In this document: in pieces, positions 1-8,636 of the stretch
Layout of the letters: each line of letters begins with the position of its first letter
Numbering within the stretch: the first letter of the stretch is position 1
Assembly (NCBI GenBank): GCA_964573285.1
Contig: CAZNJD010000009.1
Span: 1-64,000, forward strand
Source of the DNA: UBA1140 sp964573285
GTDB lineage: Bacteria > Campylobacterota > Campylobacteria > Campylobacterales > Sulfurovaceae
Reading direction: 5' to 3'
Length of the DNA stretch: 64,000 bases
Position numbers and translations under genes: made by a program
The notes under the pieces: model-generated
The model's database searches: none
Told to the model about the DNA's origin: nothing
The model's input: only the letters and a program-made list of their open reading frames with translations

Positions 1-113
1 AGTTATTACTTATTGGATTGATTTTTATATTTTCTTTTGATTATATCAAGTCAAAATATCGCTCAAGAGCTATTAGAATATATATAAATTATCTTATTGA
101 GAATAAATTTTAA
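1..113 (+). CDS. 3' end of an unidentified membrane protein (partial)
   Basis: One frame stays open from the left edge to a TAA at 111-113. It encodes about 36 residues: a hydrophobic stretch (LLLIGLIFIFSF) followed by a basic tail rich in Lys, Arg and Tyr. This looks like the last transmembrane helix and cytoplasmic tail of a membrane protein whose start lies outside the window. A hairpin just downstream is consistent with a gene ending here. The fragment is too short to name a family, and chance openness in AT-rich DNA cannot be excluded. Confidence 0.45.
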   Translation, partial: LLLIGLIFIFSFDYIKSKYRSRAIRIYINYLIENKF

Positions 114-122
114 TAATTTGTA

Positions 123-144
123 TTGTGGGTTAAAAAACCCACAA
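123..144. terminator. Bidirectional hairpin terminator between convergent genes
   Basis: Perfect 9-bp stem (TTGTGGGTT / AACCCACAA) with a four-base A loop. It lies between the rightward partial gene ending at 113 and the leftward pckA ending at 155. Neither side has a long T tract, so strength is uncertain, but the position is right for a shared terminator. Confidence 0.6.
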
Positions 145-154
145 CTTATAAAAA

Positions 155-1735
155 CTAAATTTGTGGTCCAGCAGTAGAGTAATCGAACTCACTTCCATTA
201 TCATTATATCTGTCAAAATTCCTAATAAACTCACCTGCTAAATTTTTCAAAGTCTCATTTAACTTCTCTTCACTATCCCATGTATTTTTAGGATTTAATA
301 TACTATTATCAGCTATTCCCTCTAATGTTTTTGGGAACTGCAAATCAAAGATAGGTAGAGTATCAAACTCAGCATCATTAATTGAACCATTAAGGATACC
401 ATTGATACATGCTCTAGTATCATAGATACTCATTCTTTTACCTTGTCCATTTAACCCTGTATTTACTAGATATACATGTACTCCATGTTCATCTATTTTT
501 TTACCTAATAGTTTAGCATAAGCAGTTGGATGTAGAGGTAAAAATGCCTCACCGAAACATGCAGAGAATGTTGTAACTGGCTCTATAATTCCTAACTCTG
601 TTCCTGCTACTTTTGCAGTATATCCACTTAGAAAGTAATACATTGCTTGTTCTTTCGTAAGCTTAGAAACAGGAGGTAAAACACCAAATGCATCATAACT
701 TAAAAAGATAATATTTTTTGGATGACCTGCTTGTAAATCCTCTTTGTGATTGACTATATGTTCAATAGGATAAGAGACTCTAGTATTTTCTGTTTTAGTT
801 TTATTTGAATAATCAACTATACCATTTTCATCAGAAACAACATTTTCTAAAAGAGCATCTTTTTTAATTGCACCAAAAATCTCTGGCTCACTTTCTGGGT
901 CTAGGTTAATAACTTTAGCATAACATCCACCTTCAAAGTTAAATACACCATTATCATCCCATCCATGTTCATCATCACCTATCAAAGCTCTATTTGGGTC
1001 TGTAGAGAGTGTAGTTTTACCCGTTCCTGATAGTCCAAAAAAGAGACATACATCATCATCCTTACCTACATTGGCTGAACAGTGCATAGACAACTTACCA
1101 TCTAATGGCAACCAGTAATTCATCATGGAAAAGATACCCTTTTTCATCTCTCCACCATACCATGTACCACCAATAATAGATACATTATTCTCTATATCAA
1201 AACATACAAATACATCAGAGTTTAGACCATGTTCTTTATAATCTTTGTCTGTTGTTTTACAAGCATTATATACTACAAAATCTGGTTCAAATGTTTCTAA
1301 CTCCTCTTGAGTTGGACGGATAAACATATTTTTTACAAAATGTGCTTGCCATGCTACTTCAGAAATAAATCTAATAGATTTTTTACTATCTTCACTTGCT
1401 CCAGAATAAACATCCATGATATATAAATCTTTTCCTGAAAGTTCATCTTTTGCAATATTAAATAGTTTGTCAAAAGTCTCTTTGTCTATTTTTTTATTGA
1501 CTTTACCCCAAGATATATAATTATTTGATGGCTCTTGGTCAACAAAATATTTATCTTTTGGACTTCGTCCTGTAAAGATACCAGTATCACATATAGCTGT
1601 ACCAGTTGATGAGATTTTACACTCATTTCTATCTATTTCATGTGCTTGAAGTTCATCATAACTTAGATTATAGTAAACCTTACCAATATTTTCTAATCCT
1701 AGGTTGTCAAGACCATTTGGTGTCTTGGTACTCAT
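155..1735 (-). CDS. pckA: Phosphoenolpyruvate carboxykinase (ATP)
   Basis: ATP-dependent PEP carboxykinase converts oxaloacetate and ATP to PEP, CO2 and ADP, the entry step of gluconeogenesis, in the cytosol. The 526-residue product has the family's usual length. It shows the substrate-binding TGRSPKDKY segment near residue 56, the kinase P-loop GLSGTGKTT near residue 234 and the metal-binding GDDEHGW just after. The chosen ATG at 1735 has AGAAGG about 10 bases upstream. An in-frame ATG 17 codons further upstream would add an unconserved tail. The neighbouring oadGAB genes act on the same substrate, so this block forms an oxaloacetate node. A promoter and a palindrome lie just upstream. Confidence 0.96.
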   Translation of the reverse strand: MSTKTPNGLDNLGLENIGKVYYNLSYDELQAHEIDRNECKISSTGTAICDTGIFTGRSPKDKYFVDQEPSNNYISWGKVNKKIDKETFDKLFNIAKDELSGKDLYIMDVYSGASEDSKKSIRFISEVAWQAHFVKNMFIRPTQEELETFEPDFVVYNACKTTDKDYKEHGLNSDVFVCFDIENNVSIIGGTWYGGEMKKGIFSMMNYWLPLDGKLSMHCSANVGKDDDVCLFFGLSGTGKTTLSTDPNRALIGDDEHGWDDNGVFNFEGGCYAKVINLDPESEPEIFGAIKKDALLENVVSDENGIVDYSNKTKTENTRVSYPIEHIVNHKEDLQAGHPKNIIFLSYDAFGVLPPVSKLTKEQAMYYFLSGYTAKVAGTELGIIEPVTTFSACFGEAFLPLHPTAYAKLLGKKIDEHGVHVYLVNTGLNGQGKRMSIYDTRACINGILNGSINDAEFDTLPIFDLQFPKTLEGIADNSILNPKNTWDSEEKLNETLKNLAGEFIRNFDRYNDNGSEFDYSTAGPQI

Positions 1736-1771
1736 CTCTTTTACCTTCTTTGTATAAATAAGTTGTTTTGC

Positions 1772-1780
1772 AATATAGCA
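1772..1780 (-). promoter_or_regulatory. Putative extended -10 promoter of pckA
   Basis: Read leftward the sequence is TGCTATATT, an extended -10 element about 37 bases upstream of the pckA ATG. There is no clear -35 box. A palindrome at 1785-1807 occupies the place where one would be. Confidence 0.4.
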
Positions 1781-1784
1781 AATC

Positions 1785-1807
1785 AAATCAGACTATAAAT
1801 CTGATTT
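1785..1807. repeat. Palindrome upstream of pckA, operator-like
   Basis: Perfect 8-bp arms AAATCAGA and TCTGATTT separated by 7 bases, directly upstream of the putative pckA -10 element. A second inverted repeat (CAATAGT at 1831-1837 and ACTATTG at 1854-1860) lies further into the 155-base gap that separates pckA from oadB. Either could be a regulator site or a weak terminator of the oad genes. No T tract follows. Confidence 0.4.
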
Positions 1808-1890
1808 AATTTAGTATATCTATCCTCTATCAATAGTAAAATTCCTTAATTAAACTATTGAGTAGAGCCTTGATGACTTAGTATCTTATT

Positions 1891-3231
1891 CTATTTAAAT
1901 ATAGAAAGTAGAACACCTGCAGCAACTGCTGAACCAATAACACCAGCAACATTTGGCCCCATTGCATGCATTAAAAGAATATTGCCTGGTCTCTCTTCTG
2001 AACCTACTTTACTTACAACTCTAGCTGCCATAGGCACAGCTGAAACACCTGCTGCACCAATTAATGGATTAATAGGCTCTTTTGAAAATTTATTCATAAC
2101 CTTAGCCATAAGTACACCAGCAGCTGTTCCTGCACTAAATGCAATAAGACCAATAATCATAATTCCTAAACTCTCTAATACCAAGAACTTATCAGCTGCT
2201 AATTTTGAACCAACACCAAGTCCTAAAAAGATAGTTACGATATTAATAAGTGAATTTTGCATAGTATCACTTAATCTATCTATAACTCCTGACTCTTTAG
2301 CAAAATTACCAAATGCAAATGCACCGATTAATGGAGTTGACTCTGGCAAAATCATAATAGACAACATCAATACAAGAATAGGAAAAATAAGTTTCTCTAA
2401 TCTGTGTACTTTTCTCTGAACACCCATCTGAATTCTTCGCTCTTCTTTTGTAGTCAATGCTCTCATAATTGGTGGTTGAATTACAGGAACCAATGCCATA
2501 TAAGAGTAAGCTGCTACAGCAATTGCACCCAACATATCAGGGGCTAATCTATTAGCAATAAAAATAGAAGTTGGACCATCAGCCCCACCAATAATACTAA
2601 TAGCACTAGCATCTTGCAAATTAAATCCAAGCATAACTGCACCAACTAATGAACCAAATATACCAAATTGAGCTGCACCTCCTAAAAGTGCTGTTTTTGG
2701 ATTAGCCAATAGTGGTCCAAAGTCTGTCATAGCTCCTACGCCCATAAATATAAGTAAGGGAAAAAACTCATTAGCTATACCCATATTGTATATAACTCCA
2801 AGCATTCCCTCTGGTCCTGCTATATGTGCTAGTGGAATATTTGCCAATAATCCACCAAAAGCAATTGGTAGTAGTAAAAGTGGTTCAAATCCTTTAGCTA
2901 TTGCTAAATAAAAGAGTAAGAATACAATTAAAATCATAATAATACGACCCAAAGATGACTCAAAAGCACCCATAATATGCTCTTTTGATGCACCTGCTGG
3001 ATCTGATGTCATTTCTCCATCATGTATATTAAAAATTGCATATAAACCTGTAGTTTCTAAAAAACTACTTGCCAATTGAGACACTGTTTTAGACTCATAT
3101 GTTTTTTTTTCTATACTATGTTCGCTACTACTTACAGTATGATGTAATGGAGCCTCTTCGGTTGCCATGGAGAATGAACTCAATGTAACCAAGGCAAATA
3201 GTAGTGAGATGAAAATTTGTTTAATTTTCAT
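1891..3231 (-). CDS. oadB: Na+-pumping oxaloacetate decarboxylase, beta subunit
   Basis: The beta subunit is the polytopic membrane protein that decarboxylates the carboxybiotin made by the alpha subunit and exports Na+. Family hallmarks include FEPLLLLPIAFGGLLANIP near residue 115 and GGADGPTSIF near residue 216. The C-terminal helices contain GPNVAGVIGSAVAAG. At 446 residues it is longer than many homologues because the first 85 or so residues hold a signal-like hydrophobic segment and a polar linker before the conserved part. It starts 3 bases after the oadA stop and is therefore the last gene of an oadG-oadA-oadB operon. Confidence 0.93.
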   Translation of the reverse strand: MKIKQIFISLLFALVTLSSFSMATEEAPLHHTVSSSEHSIEKKTYESKTVSQLASSFLETTGLYAIFNIHDGEMTSDPAGASKEHIMGAFESSLGRIIMILIVFLLFYLAIAKGFEPLLLLPIAFGGLLANIPLAHIAGPEGMLGVIYNMGIANEFFPLLIFMGVGAMTDFGPLLANPKTALLGGAAQFGIFGSLVGAVMLGFNLQDASAISIIGGADGPTSIFIANRLAPDMLGAIAVAAYSYMALVPVIQPPIMRALTTKEERRIQMGVQRKVHRLEKLIFPILVLMLSIMILPESTPLIGAFAFGNFAKESGVIDRLSDTMQNSLINIVTIFLGLGVGSKLAADKFLVLESLGIMIIGLIAFSAGTAAGVLMAKVMNKFSKEPINPLIGAAGVSAVPMAARVVSKVGSEERPGNILLMHAMGPNVAGVIGSAVAAGVLLSIFK

Positions 3232-3234
3232 AAT

Positions 3235-5052
3235 CTACTCCATTGTAGCAAGAAGCTGACCATCTACAACAGTATCATTAATATTTACATCAATAGATTT
3301 AATTATACCTGCTTTCTCAGCAACAATATCAATCTCCATCTTCATAGCTTCTAATATCATAATCTGTTCACCCTCATTTACACTCTCCCCTGCTACTTTT
3401 AGAATTTTCCAAACATTACCTGGAGTTTGAGAATTTATCTCTATAGAACCTTTTCCACCTGTTGCTACTGAAGTTGATGCAGGTGTTATCTCTGGAGCTG
3501 ATGCAGGTGTTGCTACTGATGTGGCTGTTGGTGTTACTTGAATATCAGCATTACCCTCTGCTACCTGTACGCTATATTGTTTACCATCTACTACTACTGT
3601 ATAATTTCCACTCATCTCTTCTCCTCCTCGTTTTTCTTGATTTTCTTTACCTTTTCTTACCATTAAAGGGGATTTACCCTTTAAAAAATCTATACCTTTT
3701 TGGTCACATGATGCTGCTATAAAAATATTCTCTTGAGTTGTTTCCAACTCTTCATCTTCAAGTACTTTTGTCCAATATGCAATCGATTTAGTCACCTCTT
3801 TATCAGATAAATCCAAAGGATTTTCATCTGTTGGCTCTAATTTCAACTTTTGGGATGCTAGTTTAACTATCTCTTCATCAGCAGGAATAGGTGTTTTGCC
3901 AAAGTAACCCAATACCATCCTTCCATAACCTGGAGCAATCTGTTTCCATTTACCAAACATAACATTGGAATAAGCTTGTTGCCAATAGAATTGACTAATT
4001 GGTGTTACAGAAGTACCATATCCACCTCTTTTTACTACCTCTTTCATCTCTGCAATAACTTCATCAAACTTATCAAGATTTCCACTATCTCTCATCATTT
4101 GAGTATTAGCAGTCAATGCACCACCTGGCATTGGTGAGAATGGAATAAGTGGAGATACTCGTGTAGCTTCTGGTGGTATCATATAATCAGCAAGACACTC
4201 TTTTAATCTATCTTCATATTTTAAAATTTTAGTTAACTCTAAATCACCAAGATTATAATTAGTACCTTTTGTAGCATGAAGCATTGTCAAAATATCAGGC
4301 TGACTTGTACCTCCACTTACTGGGGAAGCTGCCATATCAATACCATTAGCTCCAGCTTCAAGAGCAGCTAAATATGATGCTACAGAAACACCTGCTGTCT
4401 CATGAGTATGAAGTCTTAGATGAACCTCTTCACCTAAAATTTTTCTAGCCATAGAGATAGTCTCATAAACTTTATTTGGATTTGCAGTTCCACTAGCATC
4501 CTTGAAGCATAAACTATCAAATTCAATTCCAGCATCTAGCATATTTCTTAAAGTTTTTTCATAAAATGCAACATCATGAACCCCTTTACAACCTGGTGGT
4601 AAATCCATCATAGTTATAACTGCTTCATGATTTAGACCATATTTTTTAATACATGATGCACTATATGCTAAATTATTTACATCATTAAGAGCATCAAAGT
4701 TTCTAATTGTTGTTGTACCATGTTTTTTAAATAGTTTAGCATGTAAATCAATTAACTCTCTACTTCCAGTCTCAAGCATTACAGTATTAATACCTCTTGA
4801 GAGAGTTTGAAGGTTTGCCTTAGAACCCACTATCTCTCGAAATCTATCCATCATCTCAAATGCATCTTCTTGAAGATAGAAATAGAGACTCTGAAATCTA
4901 GCACCTCCACCAAATTCAAAGTGATTTATACCTGCACTCTTTGCTGCCTCTACTGCAGGAAAGAAGTCATCCATGAGGACTCGTCCACCAAAGACAGATT
5001 GAAATCCATCTCTAAAAGTTGTGTCCATCACATCAATATATTTTTTTGCCAT
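3235..5052 (-). CDS. oadA: Oxaloacetate decarboxylase alpha subunit (biotin carboxyltransferase)
   Basis: The alpha subunit transfers the carboxyl group of oxaloacetate to protein-bound biotin. The N-terminal TIM-barrel carboxyltransferase domain starts with DTTFRDGFQS (residue 10). It carries FKDASGTANP with the active-site lysine and the metal-binding LHTHETAG. A Thr/Pro/Ala-rich flexible linker (about 500-530) leads to a C-terminal biotinyl domain whose EAMKMEI motif holds the biotinylated lysine. The 605-residue length is normal. Related pyruvate carboxylase B subunits have the same architecture, but flanking oadG and oadB argue for the decarboxylase. The linker's repetitive codons create a long shadow frame on the other strand that is not a gene. 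Confidence 0.94.
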   Translation of the reverse strand: MAKKYIDVMDTTFRDGFQSVFGGRVLMDDFFPAVEAAKSAGINHFEFGGGARFQSLYFYLQEDAFEMMDRFREIVGSKANLQTLSRGINTVMLETGSRELIDLHAKLFKKHGTTTIRNFDALNDVNNLAYSASCIKKYGLNHEAVITMMDLPPGCKGVHDVAFYEKTLRNMLDAGIEFDSLCFKDASGTANPNKVYETISMARKILGEEVHLRLHTHETAGVSVASYLAALEAGANGIDMAASPVSGGTSQPDILTMLHATKGTNYNLGDLELTKILKYEDRLKECLADYMIPPEATRVSPLIPFSPMPGGALTANTQMMRDSGNLDKFDEVIAEMKEVVKRGGYGTSVTPISQFYWQQAYSNVMFGKWKQIAPGYGRMVLGYFGKTPIPADEEIVKLASQKLKLEPTDENPLDLSDKEVTKSIAYWTKVLEDEELETTQENIFIAASCDQKGIDFLKGKSPLMVRKGKENQEKRGGEEMSGNYTVVVDGKQYSVQVAEGNADIQVTPTATSVATPASAPEITPASTSVATGGKGSIEINSQTPGNVWKILKVAGESVNEGEQIMILEAMKMEIDIVAEKAGIIKSIDVNINDTVVDGQLLATME

Positions 5053-5065
5053 CTTATACCTTCAT

Positions 5066-5311
5066 TTATAATTTATTTTTACGAAATTCTGATACTGCTG
5101 CAATAATTGCCGCAACTGTTTGTTGTTCATCGTCACTAGTAGTGGCTACTGGTAAAACAGATAATTTTGGAGTAGTTTCAGGAAAATACTTATTAATAAT
5201 AAATGCTTGTAGTTTAATAAAGAGTACTAGAACTATGAGGAAAATAAATACGACCCCCATACCTAATATCATGAACTTAAAAGCTTCTGCTATATAATTT
5301 ACTTCAGCCAT
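5066..5311 (-). CDS. oadG: Oxaloacetate decarboxylase gamma subunit
   Basis: An 81-residue protein with one N-terminal transmembrane helix (ILGMGVVFIFLIVLVLFI, residues 15-32) followed by a polar cytoplasmic tail. This is the size and shape of the OadG/gamma chain that anchors and assembles the alpha and beta subunits. The GMGVVFIFL segment is typical of the family. It lies 13 bases upstream of oadA on the same strand and is the first gene of the oadGAB operon. The identification depends partly on this position because gamma chains are short and poorly conserved. Confidence 0.88.
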   Translation of the reverse strand: MAEVNYIAEAFKFMILGMGVVFIFLIVLVLFIKLQAFIINKYFPETTPKLSVLPVATTSDDEQQTVAAIIAAVSEFRKNKL

Positions 5312-5371
5312 AAAAAACCTTTTTATTTTTATAAATGTATTTTAGACAATTTTTACTTTTAAAAGCTTAAT

Positions 5372-6754
5372 TTATCTTCTCTTTCTCTGACGATTACTTT
5401 TTTGTGCTACTTTTTGTTCATCTTGATACTCATTTATCATATTATTTACAGTATCCAAATCATAACCAATCTGTGTAGTAGCATGAGAACTCTCTTTTAA
5501 AAGTATTGTAACTACTCGTTCTACAAATTCATGATAGTCCATATCATCCATACTATCTATAAAATCAATAGCCAACTCATCAATTTCAACACTTCTAACT
5601 TTCTGTTCTAAAGATATAAAATTACTATTTTTATCTCTATTATCTATCTGAATAGTTTCTAACCTCATATTAGCCCCTACCTCTTTTTGAATTCGTTGAA
5701 GCTCTCTAAACTCTTCTGTTGTAACTAAGGTGATAGCTTTACCATGTTTTCCTGCTCTTCCTGTTCGTCCAATTCTATGAATATAACTTTGAGGGTCAAA
5801 AGGAATATGATAATTAAATACATGAGTAACCTGCTTAACATCAAGCCCCCTAGATGCAACATCCGTTGCTACCATTATCTGTATTTGATTGCGTCTATAA
5901 GCTTTGATTACCTCATCTCTTTGCATCTGTTCTAAATCACCATGCAAACCACTTGCATTAAAGCCAAGAGCTTTAAGATGCTCTGTTAATCTATCAACCT
6001 CTCTTTTCATACGACAAAAAACAATACATTTTTTTATCTTTTCCGTCTCTAGTAATTTTACTATAGCTTCATCTCTTTGAAACTCATTTATCACATAATA
6101 TATCTGTTCTATTCCATTATTTGTTGCACTCTCATCTTGACTAACCACAGATATAAATTGTGGATTACTCAATATAGAGTCTGCCAAAACTTTAATTGGT
6201 TCAGGTATAGTCGCTGAAAATAGTAGAGTTTGTCTATTCTGAGGAATATACTCAAAAATCTCTTTTATCTCTTCTAAGAACCCCATATCCAACATCTCAT
6301 CTGCTTCATCAAGCACTATAATTTCAGGATTAAAGTTATCTATTTTCCCTTTTTTATAGAGGTCTTTAAGTCGCCCTGGTGTTGCTACAACTATCTGTAC
6401 ACCCTTATTGATTAGTGCAATCTGTCGTCCATAACCTACTCCACCATATACAGTAATCGTTCGGATACCTGCAAATCTACCTAAATGGTATAGCTCATCA
6501 CTTACTTGTGTAGCTAACTCTCTAGTTGGTGTAATTACCAATGCTCTTTCTATCTCTTTATTGGCAATTTTATTAATAATAGGCAGACCAAATGCTGCTG
6601 TTTTACCTGTTCCTGTATGGGCTTGACCCACCAAATCTTCCCCATTCTGAATAATAGGGATAACCTCCTTTTGAATAGGACTAGGTTCTCTAAACCCTGC
6701 TATTTTTATGCCTTTTACAAGCTCTTTATGAAAATTAAAATCATTAAATGTCAA
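5372..6754 (-). CDS. DEAD-box ATP-dependent RNA helicase
   Basis: A DEAD-box helicase of the DeaD/CsdA type, 460 residues. It unwinds RNA, usually in ribosome assembly or mRNA decay. The motifs appear in order: Q motif (FREPSPIQKEVIP), motif I AHTGTGKT near residue 42, PTRELA, TPGR, motif II DEAD (VLDEADEML near 150), SAT, and in the second RecA domain ATDVASRGLDV and HRIGRTGRAGK. The C-terminal 100 residues are acidic and then basic, ending in RQRKRR, probably an RNA-contact tail. It stands alone between oadG and uppP. A second DEAD-box protein is encoded at 48810-50099. Confidence 0.93.
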   Translation of the reverse strand: MTFNDFNFHKELVKGIKIAGFREPSPIQKEVIPIIQNGEDLVGQAHTGTGKTAAFGLPIINKIANKEIERALVITPTRELATQVSDELYHLGRFAGIRTITVYGGVGYGRQIALINKGVQIVVATPGRLKDLYKKGKIDNFNPEIIVLDEADEMLDMGFLEEIKEIFEYIPQNRQTLLFSATIPEPIKVLADSILSNPQFISVVSQDESATNNGIEQIYYVINEFQRDEAIVKLLETEKIKKCIVFCRMKREVDRLTEHLKALGFNASGLHGDLEQMQRDEVIKAYRRNQIQIMVATDVASRGLDVKQVTHVFNYHIPFDPQSYIHRIGRTGRAGKHGKAITLVTTEEFRELQRIQKEVGANMRLETIQIDNRDKNSNFISLEQKVRSVEIDELAIDFIDSMDDMDYHEFVERVVTILLKESSHATTQIGYDLDTVNNMINEYQDEQKVAQKSNRQRKRR

Positions 6755-6764
6755 ATTTTTACCT

Positions 6765-7526
6765 TTATATCATCAATAGCAATACTCCAAAAAGTATTCT
6801 ATAGATACCAAATGCAACAAATGTAAATTGTTGCAAAAAAACAATCAATAGTTTTATAGTAAAATATGCCACTACAAAGGCAACTACAAAACCTATTATA
6901 AATGCACTCAAATTAGCACCAACAAACTCATGATAGTGCTTTAACAAATCATAGCCACTTACTGCCATCATTACAGGAATTGCCAATAGAAATGAAAACT
7001 CTGTAGAAGTTTTTCTATCAACACCACTAAGCATACCTGCTATAATAGTTGAACCAGCCCGACTAGTACCTGGTATCATAGAAAAAATCTGACCAAACCC
7101 AATCCACATAGATTGACTCCAAGTAACCTCCTCTAACTCTTTTGCTGTTGTTTTTTCATCTTTATAAAAGTATTCAACAATCAAAAATATAACTCCACCT
7201 ACAATAAACATCGTAGCAACAACAGGTACTGAAAATATCTTTTCTATCCAATCCTTTAATAAAAAGCCGACTATAGCTAGAGGTAAAAAAGCTGTAATTA
7301 TCTTTGACCATAAATTAATCTCTTTTAAATTAATTTTATCTCTATATAAAAGTATTACTGCCAAAATAGCTGAAAACTGTATTACAACCATATAAGCATC
7401 ATTTACAGCACTCTTATCAATTCCCAAAAACTTACCTGCCACAATCATATGTCCTGTAGAAGATATGGGTAAAAACTCCGTAAATCCCTCTATTATTCCT
7501 ATAATAATCGCTTGAAAAATGTCCAT
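6765..7526 (-). CDS. uppP: Undecaprenyl-diphosphate phosphatase
   Basis: A polytopic membrane phosphatase (UppP/BacA family) that converts undecaprenyl diphosphate to the monophosphate, recycling the lipid carrier for peptidoglycan and surface polysaccharide. Both catalytic regions are present: EGFTEFLPISSTGHM near residue 14, with the catalytic Glu, Ser and His, and PGTSRAGSTI near residue 153, with the conserved Ser and Arg. About seven or eight hydrophobic segments follow the usual pattern. At 253 residues it is slightly shorter than Escherichia coli BacA. It ends 10 bases upstream of the helicase start, so the two may be cotranscribed. Confidence 0.95.
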   Translation of the reverse strand: MDIFQAIIIGIIEGFTEFLPISSTGHMIVAGKFLGIDKSAVNDAYMVVIQFSAILAVILLYRDKINLKEINLWSKIITAFLPLAIVGFLLKDWIEKIFSVPVVATMFIVGGVIFLIVEYFYKDEKTTAKELEEVTWSQSMWIGFGQIFSMIPGTSRAGSTIIAGMLSGVDRKTSTEFSFLLAIPVMMAVSGYDLLKHYHEFVGANLSAFIIGFVVAFVVAYFTIKLLIVFLQQFTFVAFGIYRILFGVLLLMI

Positions 7527-7624
7527 GAACTTGTATCCTACTATTAATTTGATTAAAAGTTAATTTTTATTACAAAAAAAAATATATAATAATTTTTAAC
7601 ATTGCAATAATATCTAATTTTGGC

Positions 7625-8500
7625 TTATGTTAATAAACGCCCAAAATCTTTTAATTCAAAAAGAAGTAAATTCTCATTATTACCATGGATAAGCTCATTA
7701 GAAAATCCATTTTTAGAAAAAAGCGTATAGGTATTCACTTTTATACCTGAAATTTCAGCTTTTTGTTTGAGTTTAGAGAGTTCATTTTTGCATACTTTTC
7801 TATTTTTGTATTTACATTCACCCAATATAATCTCACCAGATTTTGTCTTGGCTAATATATCAAACTCACTATTTTTATCCCAATAGCTACCCATTGATTT
7901 GAGTTGATTGTTATAGTATAAATTTAATAGTTGATTAGATAGCTGCTCAAAGACTAAACTAGTTAAACGAGAAAAATGCTTCTCGAAATTTTCAAAAAAC
8001 TCTTGTGACCGTTTTTGAGATAAATCTTTGGCATAAGGTTCAACAAATCCAAACCAAAAACGATCAAAAGGAGTTTTAAAACGCACTTTGGCTTCTATCT
8101 TATAAGAACGAAGAGACCTTTGTAGTTTCTGATTTGGATATCTCTTCAAAGGTGCTTCTCTTGATTGTTCTAACTTAATAATATCCAAAGCCATAAGCTC
8201 TTCCAAAATAGCCATACCAAGAGTATCACCAACTCTAGCTTTTCTGAATATATTAGACAATCGTCCATCACCTCTAGCTGTTGATATTAATATATTACGA
8301 TATGGCTCTTGTAATAGATATGATGGAGATATAAGATAACTCAATTCATTATATTTATCTACAAAATTAAAACGGATAATAGACTCAAGGTCATCAAAAA
8401 AATCTAACTCCAAAAACTCCTCTATACCACCGAATATAGAAAAGAATTCAATAGCTTGGTCTAACTCCAAATAACCAAAATAGTTAAAAAATTTTTTCAA
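7625..8500 (-). CDS. DUF234-type protein with a PD-(D/E)xK nuclease-like domain
   Basis: The 291-residue product resembles the C-terminal half of archaeal-type AAA ATPases carrying DUF234. A winged-helix-like middle (residues 55-130) is followed by a region near 205-255 with EFDILAKTKSGEIILGECKY. The spaced E/D, E and K (EFD...GECKYKN) match the core of the PD-(D/E)xK nuclease fold. No P-loop ATPase domain is present in or beside the gene. Function is unknown. The coordinates use a TTG codon at 8500, but an ATT five codons upstream at 8515 is better spaced (6 bases) from AAAGG at 8526-8522. It is flanked by the divergent yebC gene and by uppP. Confidence 0.75.
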   Translation of the reverse strand: MKKFFNYFGYLELDQAIEFFSIFGGIEEFLELDFFDDLESIIRFNFVDKYNELSYLISPSYLLQEPYRNILISTARGDGRLSNIFRKARVGDTLGMAILEELMALDIIKLEQSREAPLKRYPNQKLQRSLRSYKIEAKVRFKTPFDRFWFGFVEPYAKDLSQKRSQEFFENFEKHFSRLTSLVFEQLSNQLLNLYYNNQLKSMGSYWDKNSEFDILAKTKSGEIILGECKYKNRKVCKNELSKLKQKAEISGIKVNTYTLFSKNGFSNELIHGNNENLLLFELKDFGRLLT

Positions 8501-8593
8501 TTTTGTTTCGATAATATTTTACCTTTGATATAAAAATATCTATTATTGTAATATTATTTATCTTTGAGATAGTCTATTTTTAACTAAGAAAGA

Positions 8594-8599
8594 TATAAT
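8594..8599 (+). promoter_or_regulatory. Putative -10 box for yebC
   Basis: A perfect TATAAT 37 bases upstream of the yebC ATG, in the divergent region between the DUF234 gene and yebC. No obvious TTGACA partner is visible, as is common in this phylum. Confidence 0.45.
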
Positions 8600-8636
8600 T
8601 TCATAAAATCATCAATAGAATAAAAAAGGAATTAAT

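Noticed and set aside
3462..3722. Leu/Val-rich open frame opposite the oadA linker.
   Set aside because: It is the complement of the repetitive Thr/Pro/Ala codons of the OadA linker. It has no ribosome site and implausible composition.
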